In this document: positions 44,421-56,979 of the stretch, piece after piece
How the letters are laid out: each line of letters begins with the position of its first letter
Numbering within the stretch: position 1 is the first letter of the stretch
NCBI GenBank assembly: GCA_936450465.1
Contig: OW388290.1
Coordinates: 25,781,457 to 25,845,456 of the forward strand
From: Gibbula magus
Taxonomy: Eukaryota > Mollusca > Gastropoda > Trochida > Trochidae
Length of the DNA stretch: 64,000 bases
Direction: 5' to 3'
Position numbers and translations under genes: made by a program
The notes under the pieces: generated by a model
Databases searched by the model: none
Told to the model about the DNA's origin: nothing
The model's input: only the letters and a program-made list of their open reading frames with translations

Positions 44421-47400
44421 ATAGGGATATACCAACTGCGTAAAAGATCACAAAACCAAGTTGTGTGCTATACTATTTATGAAATAAATAGTTCACTACT
44501 TTTTGCACACATCTAGGGTATTATTCCTTACTTATTCCTCCTAGGGAAGTGACACATTATAGGGGATTAAGTTCTACTACCATAACCTTAGTTGTGACTT
44601 TAATCAGATTACATGCCAACAATTAGTTAAAAAGGTCCTAACGAAGTTACCAATTCATCTAGGTTCACAGTAATGTCAACTAAACATAAAGAAAATGTCA
44701 AGATAGAAACTTATTGTCACACATTACTGAATGTGTCAATCGTTTGTTCTAAACTACCGGGCAAAGGAAAGTACTCACCTCAGTTGATTTTATCATATGT
44801 ATGATTTTCAATTGCAAATATCTCAAGTTTTCGATGTCATAATCCAAAACTGATAAGTACAGGTGTTTAGTTAGCAGTCAAAGAATACTTCTACATGTTT
44901 TTTAATTATTTTTTTAAAAATGAAATTTTAAGATTAATTTTGTTTTTAAATTATTGTTGATGATACACAACTGTTCATATAAGACATATCCTATGTGAAA
45001 ATCAATAAATGTGCCTGATTCTGCACACATTTAACATATGTTAAACAGGGCAGGGGTCATGTTGGTGAAAATTTCATTCTTAACCCTGTCTTCATCACAA
45101 AAAGATATTTGAACTAAAATTTAACCTCAGTCACCAACAAAGTCATTAAAACTACTGCAGATAAGTATTATTGTATCGTGTCATAGTCAAATACATCTGA
45201 TTTCTTTTAAATATTGAATTAATCGAAACGAACTTAGGTGAAAACTTTCTTTTGCCCGGTAGTTTATGTACAAATGCATAAATATATACATTGATAGATT
45301 TTAAGTTCCTAAATTTCGTGCCATTTTAGAGATACAGGTAGAGTCTTTTGGTAATGAAATTAATGAAATCAACATTCACATCATGCTCTTGGTTGTGCCA
45401 GATATCTCCAAAACCAATTGAAAATAATAATTGTTTTACATCAGTCAGCCAAGACCATATTTACCGTATAAAAGCTTCATTTCATAGCAGTTCCTTGGTA
45501 AACGATATGAAGGCGTGTGAAATAACTTTACAATAAGAAAAAAGCAAATCTGCCACACTCTCATATATGTCCCGTAGTAGGTTGTTAATTTTTGGCCTTA
45601 TTCCACTTTGTTTTGAGGATTCTTCTCTATTCTCATTGAATATACATTTTAAGCAAATACCTAGTTGGATAACATTTTCATTTCAATATCTGTAGGGATT
45701 ACATAAATGATTGAAATGGTCAATAACTAAACGCCAAATACTTTAAATTGCCTACTCAGAAACAGTGTTTCCCTTCTGTTTGCCTTCTTACAGTGCGTGA
45801 GTTAGTGATTTGCGCTTTAAAATAATAGACTTGATCTATATTTAGACAGGAAAATCCCTCTACTAAGTATAGTGCGATTTATCAAATTATTTGATGTTCT
45901 TCGGAAAAGTTAGTTATTTATTTAAATGAGAAAGATATTTAGCAATTTTTCGCTTTACCCATAATTGATTGTTCTGTAATCATCAAAATCAATATTTTCC
46001 CGCGTATTGCATCTCACCTTTTAGTGTCGGCTGTATATGGAATAAGGATAAACAACAAGTTATGTTAGGCATATCCCTTTCAAGTAAACCCGACCCTGCT
46101 TCCACCACCAAGGTTACCGCATCGTGTCCAACCGGTGCAAACTGACCCACGGTGAATCAGGCGGTGAATCAGGCGGTGAATCAGGCGGTGAATCAGACAA
46201 CGGTTATGAGTGTGGGAAGCTTAATGTTTAAAGGCGCTGTAGAACTTTTTGGCATATTATGTTCCTCAAATTAACCTTTTAATATTAAAGTGTATACAAT
46301 ATTTTGGTACGTTAATTGGTAAAAACATCTCATTACACGACCCAATCAGCCGTATTTATAGAAAACGGTTATCGGTATTCGAAAAAAATGGTGCGACGTA
46401 AAAAGCGACAGTGGTGTGGAAATCTTCAGTGTAAGATGTAGATGTGTCAGGTCTGACGGGACAGCAAGCTGGTTTGCCATGCCATCACTGTACCATATTG
46501 AAAACTCTACTGTGAGTGTTTAGGTATCGTTCCATCAGTCAAGTACTTTGAACTACTTTCGAGTGGCCCTTTTAATGTGAACTCCTTAACATGGCCGCTC
46601 GAAATTGGCTCACCATGGACATTCCTTTTAGAGTCTCATTTAGCCAGTAGTAACTTATTTATATATTTGCGAGGGCACGTTATTTCAGTAAGAAAACGTG
46701 TTTCAGCGCCTCTAATACAAGTTATTTCACCGATGACGATGAACAATTTCCATTCAGGTTCAGAGCATGTCTCACACGTACGTTGATACATCATACAGTA
46801 TGTATTGATGGACAACGGAAGGATATTGTCATTGTTTTGCGTGCTCACGTGTCAAATAGTAATATCATGGTTTTGAATAATTTTAGTAACATTGTAAATA
46901 TATTACATGTACTACTTTGATTTGAAATGTCATAACCTGGCTTCAACATTCCGGTCGGCAATGTATTTAGAAAAAAAAACCTTTACACTCTATTTTTAAA
47001 TGAAGTAGGGTTACCAATTTGGCTCCTCAAATTTATAGTATTAAACTTTTTTTCTAACTTAAATTTTTTAAAAGATCAAAGTATATGATTGAAACATAAG
47101 CATTAAAAAATAGGGGGTAGTGTGGGGTTTTTTTCCGGATATGATGCCTGTAAGATAGGGGGATGAAGTAAAATTTTAACATGGGAGCCTATGGGAAAAT
47201 GAGAAAAAAACTGCTAAAAACTTTAAAATACTACATTTCTAGTATTTAACTTTTTTCCGTTTTTGATATGCTACAAAGTTAATGTTCCTCTACCGAAATC
47301 GATGAAAAAATATATATGGTAGAGTGGTTTTCTTATTCTTTGACACAAAATGTACCTGAAAAAAATCACCTTTTTAGTCAAATATAGGCCATTTACGCTG

Positions 47401-48103
47401 TTTAAGCATCTTTAAGAGGTTCTAAAGTCACATTTTGTTTATTTCATTTGTTTTTTAAAAGTATGCAGATGAGGTAGAAAATCATGAAGCAAATAAAAAT
47501 GACAAAACATCTTTACTTAATCATATTTCATTTTTGAAGTTCAACAGGAAGGAGCGAACATCCTTAAGTGTTATTCTTTCATCTATGGGTTTTATTAAAA
47601 CCCTTATCTAAATTATATCGATGTTTCATATTTTGCTAAAGTTACTGTATAACATGATTGACAAGACAAGTGAATAGTCAAGTTATGAGAACTGTAGACC
47701 CTTAATCATGTGAATGTGCCAATGTATAGAACTAAATACTTAGGCTAAATAAAAAAAGTGAAGTGTTTCCCGGGAATCGGCGCATCACTTTTATTTGTGC
47801 GCTTGACAGCTTTTTATTGACATTTTCAAAACAAATTAGGAATTTGCTGCTTTTAACCCAACAAACCATTTGTCCGCCATATATATGGGTCTGTAAAAAC
47901 GGATGTGCTTCCGTTTTGTATACTTCTACCATTTCTAAAGAATATTTAGATGGGAAAAAACCCAAATGTACTCCTCCCCCGTCATTATTTTTTCCAACAA
48001 AAAATAAAAGAATGTCCTACCGCCCTCGTCACATTTCCAACAATTCACCCTAGAAACATTTAATCTTTTTCATGCATCCTAAATTATTCATATCTTTCAA
48101 CAG
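44421..48103. other. Intron or intergenic DNA
   Basis: No convincing exon in 3.7 kb. A 12-bp minisatellite (ggtgaatcaggc, nearly four copies) lies at 46151-46196. From about 47640 the sequence aligns with 38470 and 42130 (cccttaatcatgtg and following), marking the start of the third, partial duplicate. No second signal-peptide exon was found, so a separate second gene starting here is not supported. Confidence 0.4.
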
Positions 48104-48298
48104 AGAAAGTCACTGCCACAAAACCCAAGAACCCAAGTGCCAACCCTAACGAAACAAATCAGAACTCGACTCAAGGTTCTGATACTCTCTGCAAAGATTA
48201 CATGCCGACAAAAACGTGTTTGTTGGAAGCACGAAGCCAGTTCTGCAAAAGTAAAGTAACGAATGAAAGGTGTAGGAAATCCTGCGGTCTTTGTGGAG
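48104..48298 (+). CDS. ShKT-module exon 6
   Basis: Acceptor tatctttcaacag, donor ggag|gtgaga, 195 nt, phase 1-1. Homologue of exon 42473: Lys/Pro/Asn-rich spacer, then six cysteines (C-x8-C-x8-C-x8-C-x3-C-x2-C) ending CRKSCGLC. Unlike the 36728/40111 pair, differences to 42473 include several silent ones. Confidence 0.85.
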
Positions 48299-49293
48299 GT
48301 GAGACTGACAATCTAGTTATGGAAAATGCTGGATTTATCCATCCCTTAACCTGTTCAGGCTAACTTGTTGTGCCATGTATTTGTCAAATCTGTTTTATTG
48401 CTGAACTACTAAAGACTTAAAACATTGTTTTCATGCTAGTCTTATTCATTTATATAACTGTTTTACATATGTTTTCAATATATTTCTAAGATGCCTAGCG
48501 ACTAGAACAATCGAAATAAAAGTACTTTATCAGACGATAAAGGTATAGTTTTTGTGATGACGTAACAATTGAATGACGTTTCCGCTCCCCTCGCAGTCAC
48601 GTGAGCCCATGGTAACCCAACGAAAGAGGGCAGTTGAAAAGACCGTGTCTTTCTGCAAATGATAATGTCCTAAAACAACGGTAGCGTTGTTATATCAATT
48701 ATTGAAGGAATGTGTTCTTTTGTATCCGAATAAGTCTTAAATTTTAAGCTACATTTGTACTTGAACCAAAACGACGAAATCCGCATTAGGCAACCCAAGG
48801 AACCACTATGACGTCACAAGAGAACAATGACGTCATAGTCGCTGTTGTCGCGCGGCTCGTCAGTTGTCCCTGAACATGGATTATTAATATTAAGGAAGTA
48901 AACTCTATTTTTCTTGCAAAATTACTCAAAGCAGAATGTTGTGTTTTTGGTTATCTTAGAAAAGTAATAAAGTTCGCTGTACCCCAATGTGTTTTGTAAT
49001 AATGTATAGTTTTGCCCTGAACTATTATAACGTCAAAGTACTCGGACTACCGTCCTCGTACTTTAACTATAATAGTTCAGGGCAAAACTATACTTTATTA
49101 CAAAACACATTAGGGTACAGCGACCTTTATTTCTTAAATATATAGTCTTTCGTACGAGTGAACTGCACATGGTTACCCTACTTATTAATCATACTAGCAA
49201 AAGGATGTATAAACATATGCACGTTTACTCTGCAGAAGAAACCCTAAACCTTAGCACAATTATTAACTTAAGTCAATGAATCTTGGATGACAG
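48299..49293. other. Intron with hairpin element and CRE-like sites
   Basis: A hairpin of about 80-bp arms lies at 48966-49137 (aataaagttcgctgtacccc ... ggggtacagcga-type ends). Two TGACGTCA palindromes occur at about 48809 and 48829. No exon. Confidence 0.55.
48966..49137. repeat. Hairpin (inverted repeat) element
   Basis: The left arm includes gctgtaccccaatgtgtttt and tagttttgccctgaactatt; the right arm carries their reverse complements with few mismatches, separated by a short loop near 49050. It is a foldback-type insertion unrelated in sequence to those at 5246 and 30041. Confidence 0.8.
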
Positions 49294-49461
49294 ATACGAC
49301 GATCCCCATGCCTTTAATCGTCCGGAATAAGTCTCCAAGACCCCTTCTTCCTTGCAAAGATTACATGTCAGAGTCAGTGTGTTCCGAGGTGAAAAAAAGC
49401 AAATTCTGTAAGAGTCCAGAAACAAAGGATAAGTGTAGACGATCCTGCGGACAGTGCAAAG
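49294..49461 (+). CDS. ShKT-module exon 7
   Basis: 168 nt, phase 1-1, donor caaag|gtcagt, acceptor tggatgacag as in its homologue 42972. Six cysteines (C-x8-C-x8-C-x8-C-x3-C-x2-C) ending CRRSCGQC, after a Pro-rich spacer. Confidence 0.8.
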
Positions 49462-50231
49462 GTCAGTATTATTCACCAAATGTCCCTGGAATTGTCAACG
49501 CTGTTTTGCTAGTCGCAAGTTGATGCTGATTGAATCTTTGTTATGAAGTTCTGACTCATGACTCAACATAATTGTTTTGTCGGAGGGGAATCAAAAGAAT
49601 AGAAAATAGATACAACAGAGATTTTAATATACTAATAAGGAAAACCATAGTATGATACAATGCTTGATACATCTGATATGTGTACTTTGAAAATGAAAAA
49701 CGATAAGTCTTCTGGATATCCGGAATGATGTAGGAACCGGGGGGACCAAAATCGAGATTTAAAAGCAAATTTGAAAAGGGAGGGAAAAAATTTGATCATG
49801 CAACTTACCTCCCCAAAAATGGAAGCCTTTTGGACTGAAATAGCATCTTGAAATATAAAAAATATGACCTGGTTTTAAATCACATGCCAAACTATTGTAA
49901 CATTCACGGTTAAAAGGTTATATCTGTCCCTGTTATGTTATACCAGCCCCCTCCGCTAACAAACTTCTAAATCTGTAAAAAAAAAAAAAATCATTTACTC
50001 TTGATATAAGAACATATATTTGAGAACATCTACATTGTACGTTTCAAAGTTCTTTTTTCAAATTCTGTTAATTTACTATGTTTGAATGTATGAGTGGAAT
50101 TGTATTAGAAAAGACACGATGCACCTGCGACATATTATATCCAAGATGTTTGTTTCACTAACACCTGGTGGTTGCTGTTTCCTTTGATTCCTTAATTGTT
50201 ACATTCTCAGATATATATATATATATATATG

Positions 50232-50285
<54 letters not shown>

Positions 50286-52272
50286 CTGTCACTTGGTACT
50301 ATTCAACAATAGAAAGTTTTATCTTGCAGTTTGTCAACGTTACGTTTACTAATAGGGAATTACCAATTTCTTAACTATTGAACTCTGTGATTTCAAAGAT
50401 GACAAAAATAAGAATTTATAATAAAGCCAGATCTTGTTTTTCATACTGACTGATAATGAAAGGGAGAGGAAGACATTTTCCTATATAGTTGAAGGTTATA
50501 CTTATGATATAGCCAGTCTGATTAAAATCGACGGTTTTCCGAGGAATACAAATTGCAAAATAGTGCATCTGCCTGGATACAAACTCATAACAGCCCATAG
50601 ACACCCATGTTCTGACGCAATTCAGTTCTGACGCAACCAATCACAAAACGCCCAACAAAAGCTTTCGGCGCGAGAAGCTAGGGGCAGATAACTCCAAACA
50701 GCTATCCTTGCGTCTGTTCCGAATACTTGAAAAACAGCGACCGTTTAAAAAATATGATGTGATTGGTCAGCTCTTTGACTGGGCTTTGGCTGCGCTAAAC
50801 TGGTTCGGAACACGCGCCTATACGGGGTGCTCTCAGATCATGTGGCGAGGAATCTACAGAACCTGTTCGTATCCCGGTAGATGCATTATTTTGCAAATGT
50901 TCTTCCTCGGAACAAGGTCAATTTTAATCAGACTAATGATATACCAACAGACGTGTAACACATTCCACTTTCAGACATTGGAGGCCAAGCTTCCATCATC
51001 AAGACTAACACCTCGTGCAAACCAGGTGAAAAATGTCCCACGGAATACGGGAATACGTTGCCCATTAAGAGTATGTGAATATTTAAATCCATTGTTAAAT
51101 ATTTAGAGGATACAAAAGGGCCTCTCATTTATTACAATTAATTATACCCCCGCCAAACAGCGTAACAACTGCACACTATTGTGACGTCATACTTGCAGCG
51201 GTTTTACACTATTTTAATATTGCCCCATAAATATTACACTGAGGTATCCTTTACGAGTGAATACTATTTATTATTATACTAATTGTGATATATTTCGAGC
51301 TTAGCTTTAGCGATCTCGACATAAACATTCACGAGGGGCAGATAATTCGTAATTCCGAGCTAGGAGTTGGTTATTATTGTTTTTATTCAAAGACTACTTT
51401 AATGCGTAAACATCGAAAATCAAGACGCGACATCACGATCTCAGATTGAAACGCCACTCATAAAATTCTCATACCTTCAGCTCTTAAAGTAAAATTCGTA
51501 TGTAATTGTTGATCCTTATTTCCAAAAAGATTAATGATTAATGACGTCATAAAGCTATGGCGTCACGGCAGTGCAGTCACTCTTGAATGTTGCCTTGCAT
51601 TTCAGTACTGTAAATTCGGTCTCGGAAACATAAATTGAACATGATTTTCTATGTTCTATGTTTTACTGAGGTTTGACTTGAAATAGGTTTGCTCGAAAGT
51701 ATGTGATTTAGCTAACATAGGAAAGCTTAGCAATTCATGAATGGGCGCAATGTAGTTCTGTCAATTCATCAAAATGCAAGTTATTTTTAGAAAAACTGTT
51801 ATTCCTATGATCATTATGAAAATTCAATTCGCAAAGATTAACTGCGCCGGAACCGATATTATAATAAGGTAATATAATAACTCAATCCGACTGTGACGTC
51901 TTTAAAAAGAAGATAAATATGTGACTTCATAGAACTAAGAAAAATTAACATTGTCTTCATTTCAATGTACATTTCTTTACATTCTGAATATAATATAACT
52001 CCAGCTAGTTGCAAAGATTATAAGAACAAGAAGCGCCCATAAAATTACTCACCCCGTTGTCATGGTAAAGGAGAACGAGTTTTATGGATATACAACGTCT
52101 TTATTGCAGGGATGCAGAAATGATAAAGGTGTTAGAATCTACACCGAAACGTCGCATTCCTGCAATAAAGAAGTTGTATATCCATAGAACTCGTTCTCTT
52201 CACCTAGTGTTCGCTTATTGAATATCTTATGTTATTCAAGACATCTTCTATATAGTTTCAACATCAATTTAG
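49462..52272. other. Intron with weak exon-like pieces and an (AT)n tract
   Basis: An (at)n microsatellite spans 50211-50284. A 65-codon frame (50434-50631) and a short phase-1 frame after the acceptor ccactttcag (about 50978 to a stop near 51070, including TSCKPGEKCPTEYG) look faintly protein-like but have no family or partner exon. TGACGTCA palindromes occur near 51181 and 51543. Confidence 0.35.
52065..52204. repeat. Hairpin element related to the 30041 palindrome
   Basis: Outer arms gtaaaggagaacgagtttta and its near reverse complement. The inner part has ctttattgcagg, gaatctacaccgaaacgtcgc and ataaagaagtt, the same cgacgtttcgg-tagat core as 30041-30207. The left arm is partly deleted and diverged, so the hairpin is imperfect. 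Confidence 0.75.
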
Positions 52273-52404
52273 ATACGACTCCACCATGTGAAGACTCGAT
52301 GACGAGTAAGGGGCTATGCAGAGATCTAGTGAAGAAAGCAAACTTTTGTTCACAACCAGAACAGCAAAGCAACTGCAGAAAATCATGCAATCTGTGTGGA
52401 AATG
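52273..52404 (+). CDS. ShKT-module exon 8
   Basis: Acceptor acatcaatttag, donor aatg|gtattc, 132 nt, phase 1-1. It has a very short spacer and then six cysteines (C-x9-C-x9-C-x8-C-x3-C-x2-C) ending CRKSCNLC. It is the most divergent of the intact modules and the last one before the glycosylated stalk. Confidence 0.8.
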
Positions 52405-53285
52405 GTATTCTTTTGAACGAATTTCTTCCGATTATAATATCATATATTATATGTTCCAAAGAGTTGTAAATGTTTACACTGTTTCTTATGATACGGGTAA
52501 AATCTTTTGGAAAATAATTTGTCGCCCCGTTTCCGGACTCCTTATATTTCCATCTTCATTCTTTCTTGATTCTTGGGCACCTCACTCTCTCCCCTCATCG
52601 ATTACTCCACTCAGTTGATACATTCTAACCTCGGTTGCATATCGAGCAGTTTCTCGGCTTGAACGAAAGCATATTGATTGGTTGCATTAAGAGTTAGTTA
52701 TACAATAAGAGACGTTGTTTCATTCTGAACATTCATGAACATGACAAGAGATGCTTCATCTGTGCGATGCGCACATATTGTTTGCAATTGTAGGAGCTGA
52801 CTGGAGGGATATAAGGACGTTACCGTTACCAAACGAGAATGGTGAATTATTGACTTTATGCCACATATGTTAGGATGGTACTGATTGGAGTAGCCTCTAT
52901 GTAGAGAACATGGGATAACTGAGTGGAATAACCTCTGTTGAAAGAGAATTGAAGAACTAAATCGAATAAACCCTGTGGAAAGAGAAAGGGAAAATGCCAC
53001 GCGAAATAGTTCAGAAACGTCGTGAGAAACAAAGTGTGGTCTTTTAACTTGATTTGTGTCATTGAGTTCATATAATGTGCATTCATATATGAATGGTTGA
53101 CTCACCATTTTAATTTTAAAATAAGAGAATGCATATATGTCATTTAGGTGAATCAATCGGAAATATTCAAACATGATTGTTGTCAATAAGTTTGTGATAG
53201 ATTGAAGGAATCTTTACTTTTTGTACACAATTTGTAAGCATTTTAGTTACGCCACCATATAAAAATACATCTACCTTCTTTGAAG
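52405..53285. other. Intron
   Basis: No exon or recognisable repeat seen, apart from several partial repeats of ggaataacctctgt-type motifs near 52885-52975. Confidence 0.4.
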
Positions 53286-53708
53286 ACACTGCAAATGCCG
53301 ATGACACTCTCGACAGTAACCGCCCATCAGTCGGACTCGGTTACTTGCAACAAAATCATACAGTCCACAGCGGGTACAACGGAAGCATCGGGATTCTTTA
53401 CAACCAAACTGATCGTGGAAGGAACTTTACACAGACTAATGACTCAAGCACAGACAGTACACGTTACAGTAATGGTACCGGAAGTGTTTGGCCAATGGGT
53501 TCTAATACACTAAATACGCAAGGCGACGCAACAACTGGTAACAATACCAACGATGAAGTGGCCAACTACACGGACAGTACAATAGGTGCAAGGACAGGTA
53601 ATGCTACCTCATGGTCAGGTCCTGGTCATAATAACAGTGGTCAACACTACGGCAACAACAATAACAGGAGAAATAATGAGAACTACACTACAAATGATCT
53701 GCACAAAG
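53286..53708 (+). CDS. Asn/Thr/Ser/Gly-rich, N-glycan-dense stalk exon
   Basis: Acceptor accttctttgaag, donor caaag|gtatta, 423 nt, phase 1-1. The 141 codons lack cysteine and are low in hydrophobics. I count at least eleven N-x-S/T sequons, among them NHT, NGS, NQT, NFT, NDS, NGT, NNT, NYT, NAT and NNS. This would form an extended, heavily glycosylated linker between the ShKT array and the lectin-like domain. The exon call rests on one long open frame with matching phases and splice sites. Confidence 0.7.
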
Positions 53709-54326
53709 GTATTACTAAGTTTCAATTGTTTCATTATAGAATACGTAGTAAACAGTTGCAATGTTCATAACACCAAGTACATCTAGATGTGGAATGCATT
53801 TGGCCCTAATAAGAACGATATGCATGATATGTGGTATGGTGGAAACAGTTGTAACAAAGTAAAAGAAAATATTTTTTTCTGAGAAGTGATTCATTATTTT
53901 GCTTTCTGTTCGAACTAAAATCAAATTTGATTTTTTTTCAAGTTCGAATTCAATGTAATTGCAGATCTAGAATTTAAACATTGTTTTTATCAAAAATACA
54001 ATGTACGTGTATTTTTTCTCACAATTACCCTTTTCTTAAAATGTGTTTGTAAAATTGGGATAACTATGATTGAGGGCATATCATATATTTTATCTGATAT
54101 TCGAAAGGTAGATAAGTGATTCATTCATCATTATCATTTCGAACTCAGTGTTCCAATAACCTGCAATGGGGATAAAATCACGAAATTGGGAAGAAGTTGG
54201 GAATCTTATGTCATTTTAAATCTCTGTTTCCAAATGCATAGAAAAACGGGGGAATAATAACAGTCAAAAGGTATGATCTGATTCTTATGACATATTAGAT
54301 CAATGTCAAATGTGTTGTTGATACAG
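53709..54326. other. Intron
   Basis: AT-rich, nothing recognised. Confidence 0.4.
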
Positions 54327-54533
54327 ATGACATAGCTTGGAAGAAGCACGCAGTACAAAGTAGCACGGAGGGACAGCACAACGCAACACTGGCTACCGGA
54401 CTGTCTGTCCCCGGATCTACTACGTGTTCCCAGACAACTAAAGACGACATGATGCCGTGGTGGCAAGTAGACCTAGAACAGGTCTTTACCATCAGCAGTG
54501 TCACCATCACCAACAGCGATGATCCTTGTTGTT
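54327..54533 (+). CDS. F-type-lectin/discoidin-like exon, first half of the domain
   Basis: Acceptor gttgttgatacag, donor tgtt|gtgagt, 207 nt, phase 1-1. It includes AVQSSTEGQHNATLATG, then a CSQT segment and PWWQVDLEQVFTISSVTITN, the conserved core of the F-type lectin (fucolectin/tachylectin-4) and F5/8 type C families. In that fold the second half supplies the Arg residues that bind fucose. That half is not found before 64000, so sugar binding cannot be judged. If the donor is not used, the frame reads 35 more codons into an inserted repeat and stops at 54638. Confidence 0.75.
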
Positions 54534-56709
54534 GTGAGTGTTCGCATGTTTCGGCCATTTGGCCCGAAAGGCACAATGGGGTTATGGTATATCCAATCGT
54601 AAACTTTTCGCTTTTTCGACTTCTTCACCAGAATCAGTGACTCTAGAGAGCTTGAATTTATGTGCAGACTTGTCTAATGTGAATTATAAAGTGTAGATTT
54701 TGAGACCCTGCGACCCAAGATATGAGTCAGTGGTTTCGACCAAAAAGCCCTATTTTCACCTCCCATACGAACACTACAACACTAGTTTTAACAATATCTA
54801 TACCGTAATTCTGATAATTGAAGAATCAATTTCATCCAAATTTAGTGTCATGTTTTTGTTACGCACTGACAGTTTTGAAGACTTTGAGCCTTTTTAATGG
54901 CTAGGGATTGTGCATGATATTGTGAATAACTTATTTAGGTTTCTACATTGACAATACTGAGTCCGTGGCTCTCCGTTGATTGCAGGAACATATACCATGA
55001 TAGGACGCCCTAAACGCCAAGACTGTTTGAGTCAGGTCGCAAAACACACACATAGCACATGCATCTTCGTGTTGTAATTATTAACTTACATAGACTAAAT
55101 TTAAATCTATCTAATTGAAGACAGGATCCGTCATTATGCCGCACACGAGTAGTAAACTGTAAAATACGAATAGTGGCATATGTAAAGATGGTACAACACT
55201 ACAGATACAACACAGACACACAGCATGTAAACATATTAATTAAGTCAGCAGATGTGCATTATCCACCATCCATGTTGTTGGTGATTACAGTTTGAGGTAT
55301 ATTGCAAAATTGTCCCATGCTTTAGAAAGACAAGCGTGATATTGGTTATCAGCAGCCCGATTGCTATCAGTGTTTGTGCTCGTTTTGTTTTGACTATAAC
55401 CCTTTTACCAAGGAGGTTTTAAGAACTCATGTACATTTCTACTTATACTCCTGAAACATTGTTTTAACAAGGTCAAGGTCAAAGGTCACGAGTTCTGAAA
55501 TCACTTTAAAATCCTTGCAAACACGATACTATGCTATCAGGCTCTTCTTTGGTATATACTAAAGCTTGTATTTGCAATATGCCTTATTTTAACTATGAAT
55601 ACTGTAATACTATTACATGATTGTTATACACAATAAACGTGTAAATAAATAATGGTGTGGTCTTGAATGTCAAAGTTCAAGGTAACGAGATATGTTCAAG
55701 GTCAGGAGTCAAATGACTAAAAACCTTGTAAAACCTTGTAAGCACGATAACTTGAAACGTTTTTGTGCTTTGAGGCTCTCATATATATCAAATATGAAGA
55801 AGCACCAACATTTGAAACGTTATAGGAAAAACAAATTCAAAGTTCAAGGTCATAGTAAGATCACGAATATGCCTTATGTTAACTATTAACACTTTAAAAT
55901 CATGACAGGATTGTTATTCACATTCCATTAAAAGTGATCAAAGTCAATATGTGATCAAAGTCAATATTTCACTTAATTCAAAATATCTTGTTCAAAACCA
56001 ACATGTTACCAAAGTCAACATTTTATATAATTTAAACTTTCACAAAAGTCAATAAATATTTCTTATAATTATATTTTTTTTCAAAGTGAATAAGTCACAA
56101 ACATTATATTTTTTCCAAAGTCAACATTTCACAAACATTTTATTTTTTCCAAAGTAAACATTTCACCAAAATGGCATCGTTTTCCAAATCAACATTTCAC
56201 CTAACTCAATATATATAATCAAAATCAACATTTCATTGAAAACTAATATCTATATAAGTTCATTATAAGCAAAACTGCCTTCAATGACTAATCATATCAC
56301 CCGTTTCCACATATTTCCATTGCAAGAAAAAAATCCATTGGAAACAAAATTTCATTGGAAAAAAAATTCAATTGGAATTTTGTTTCAAAAATTGAAAAAA
56401 ATAATTTCAAACTGAAAAATTCCAAAGAAAATATGTAAAGCATTAACATAATGAAATTTGTTTGTAAAAAAATGTTAGTCGGGACACTTTTCGACAAACT
56501 TCGGACTCGACCAGATTTGCAAAGATATACCGGAGACCATTACAATTAAAGAGTGATCATTGATTGTGTGACCTTGAAGGTGAAAGGCGAAGGTCACGAG
56601 ATATTGGTTAAGGTCATGTTAACCCATTGATAGCATTTTGAAATCCGAAATAGGTTTTAAGAAATCGTGTTAATAATATGTTAATGACACCCCCTGGTAA
56701 TTCTCTTAA
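54534..56709. other. Intron with dispersed repeats
   Basis: 54585-54770 is a partial copy of the satellite-bearing family (aaacttttcgctttttcgac, accagaatcagtgactctag, gtgtagattttgagaccctg). About 55440-55870 and 56560-56620 carry aaggtcaaaggtcacgag-type repeats. 55920-56250 is a loose minisatellite of accaaagtcaacatttcac units. No continuation of the lectin-like domain was found. Confidence 0.5.
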
Positions 56710-56715
56710 CATGTG

Positions 56716-56979
56716 AGTAGTAAACCGGCCTGCATAGGATATTTTTTTTCTGCATAGGATATTTTTTTATTGGGCTTGTATAGGATATTTTTTGGAATGG
56801 GCCTGTATAGTCTTAAATTTATGGAGTGGACCGAAAATTCGGTCAAACTGATTTTCTCAGACATGTCCAGACCTGTAGCACAGGTGTTCTCAGTGTCGTA
56901 TATATGGTTTTGACCAATTTAATTGTTAATTGAATTGACCGATTTAAGTGACAAAATTCGGTCAGACTGATATCATTTG
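56716..56979. repeat. Left terminal inverted repeat of the Polinton-type element
   Basis: About 264 bp, the reverse complement of 63656-63922. I saw one substitution and two homopolymer-length differences, so the ends are young or kept alike. It contains two tgcataggatattttttt repeats and a ggtcaaactgattttctcag segment. Confidence 0.92.

Noticed and set aside
50434..50631. 65-codon frame in the intron between ShKT exons 7 and 8
   Set aside because: Only a phase 0 acceptor fits, unlike every other exon of the locus, and no family was recognised.
54984..55035. Possible continuation exon of the lectin-like domain after ttgattgcag
   Set aside because: Joining to the phase 1 end of 54533 would create a stop codon at the junction, and the residues do not resemble the domain.
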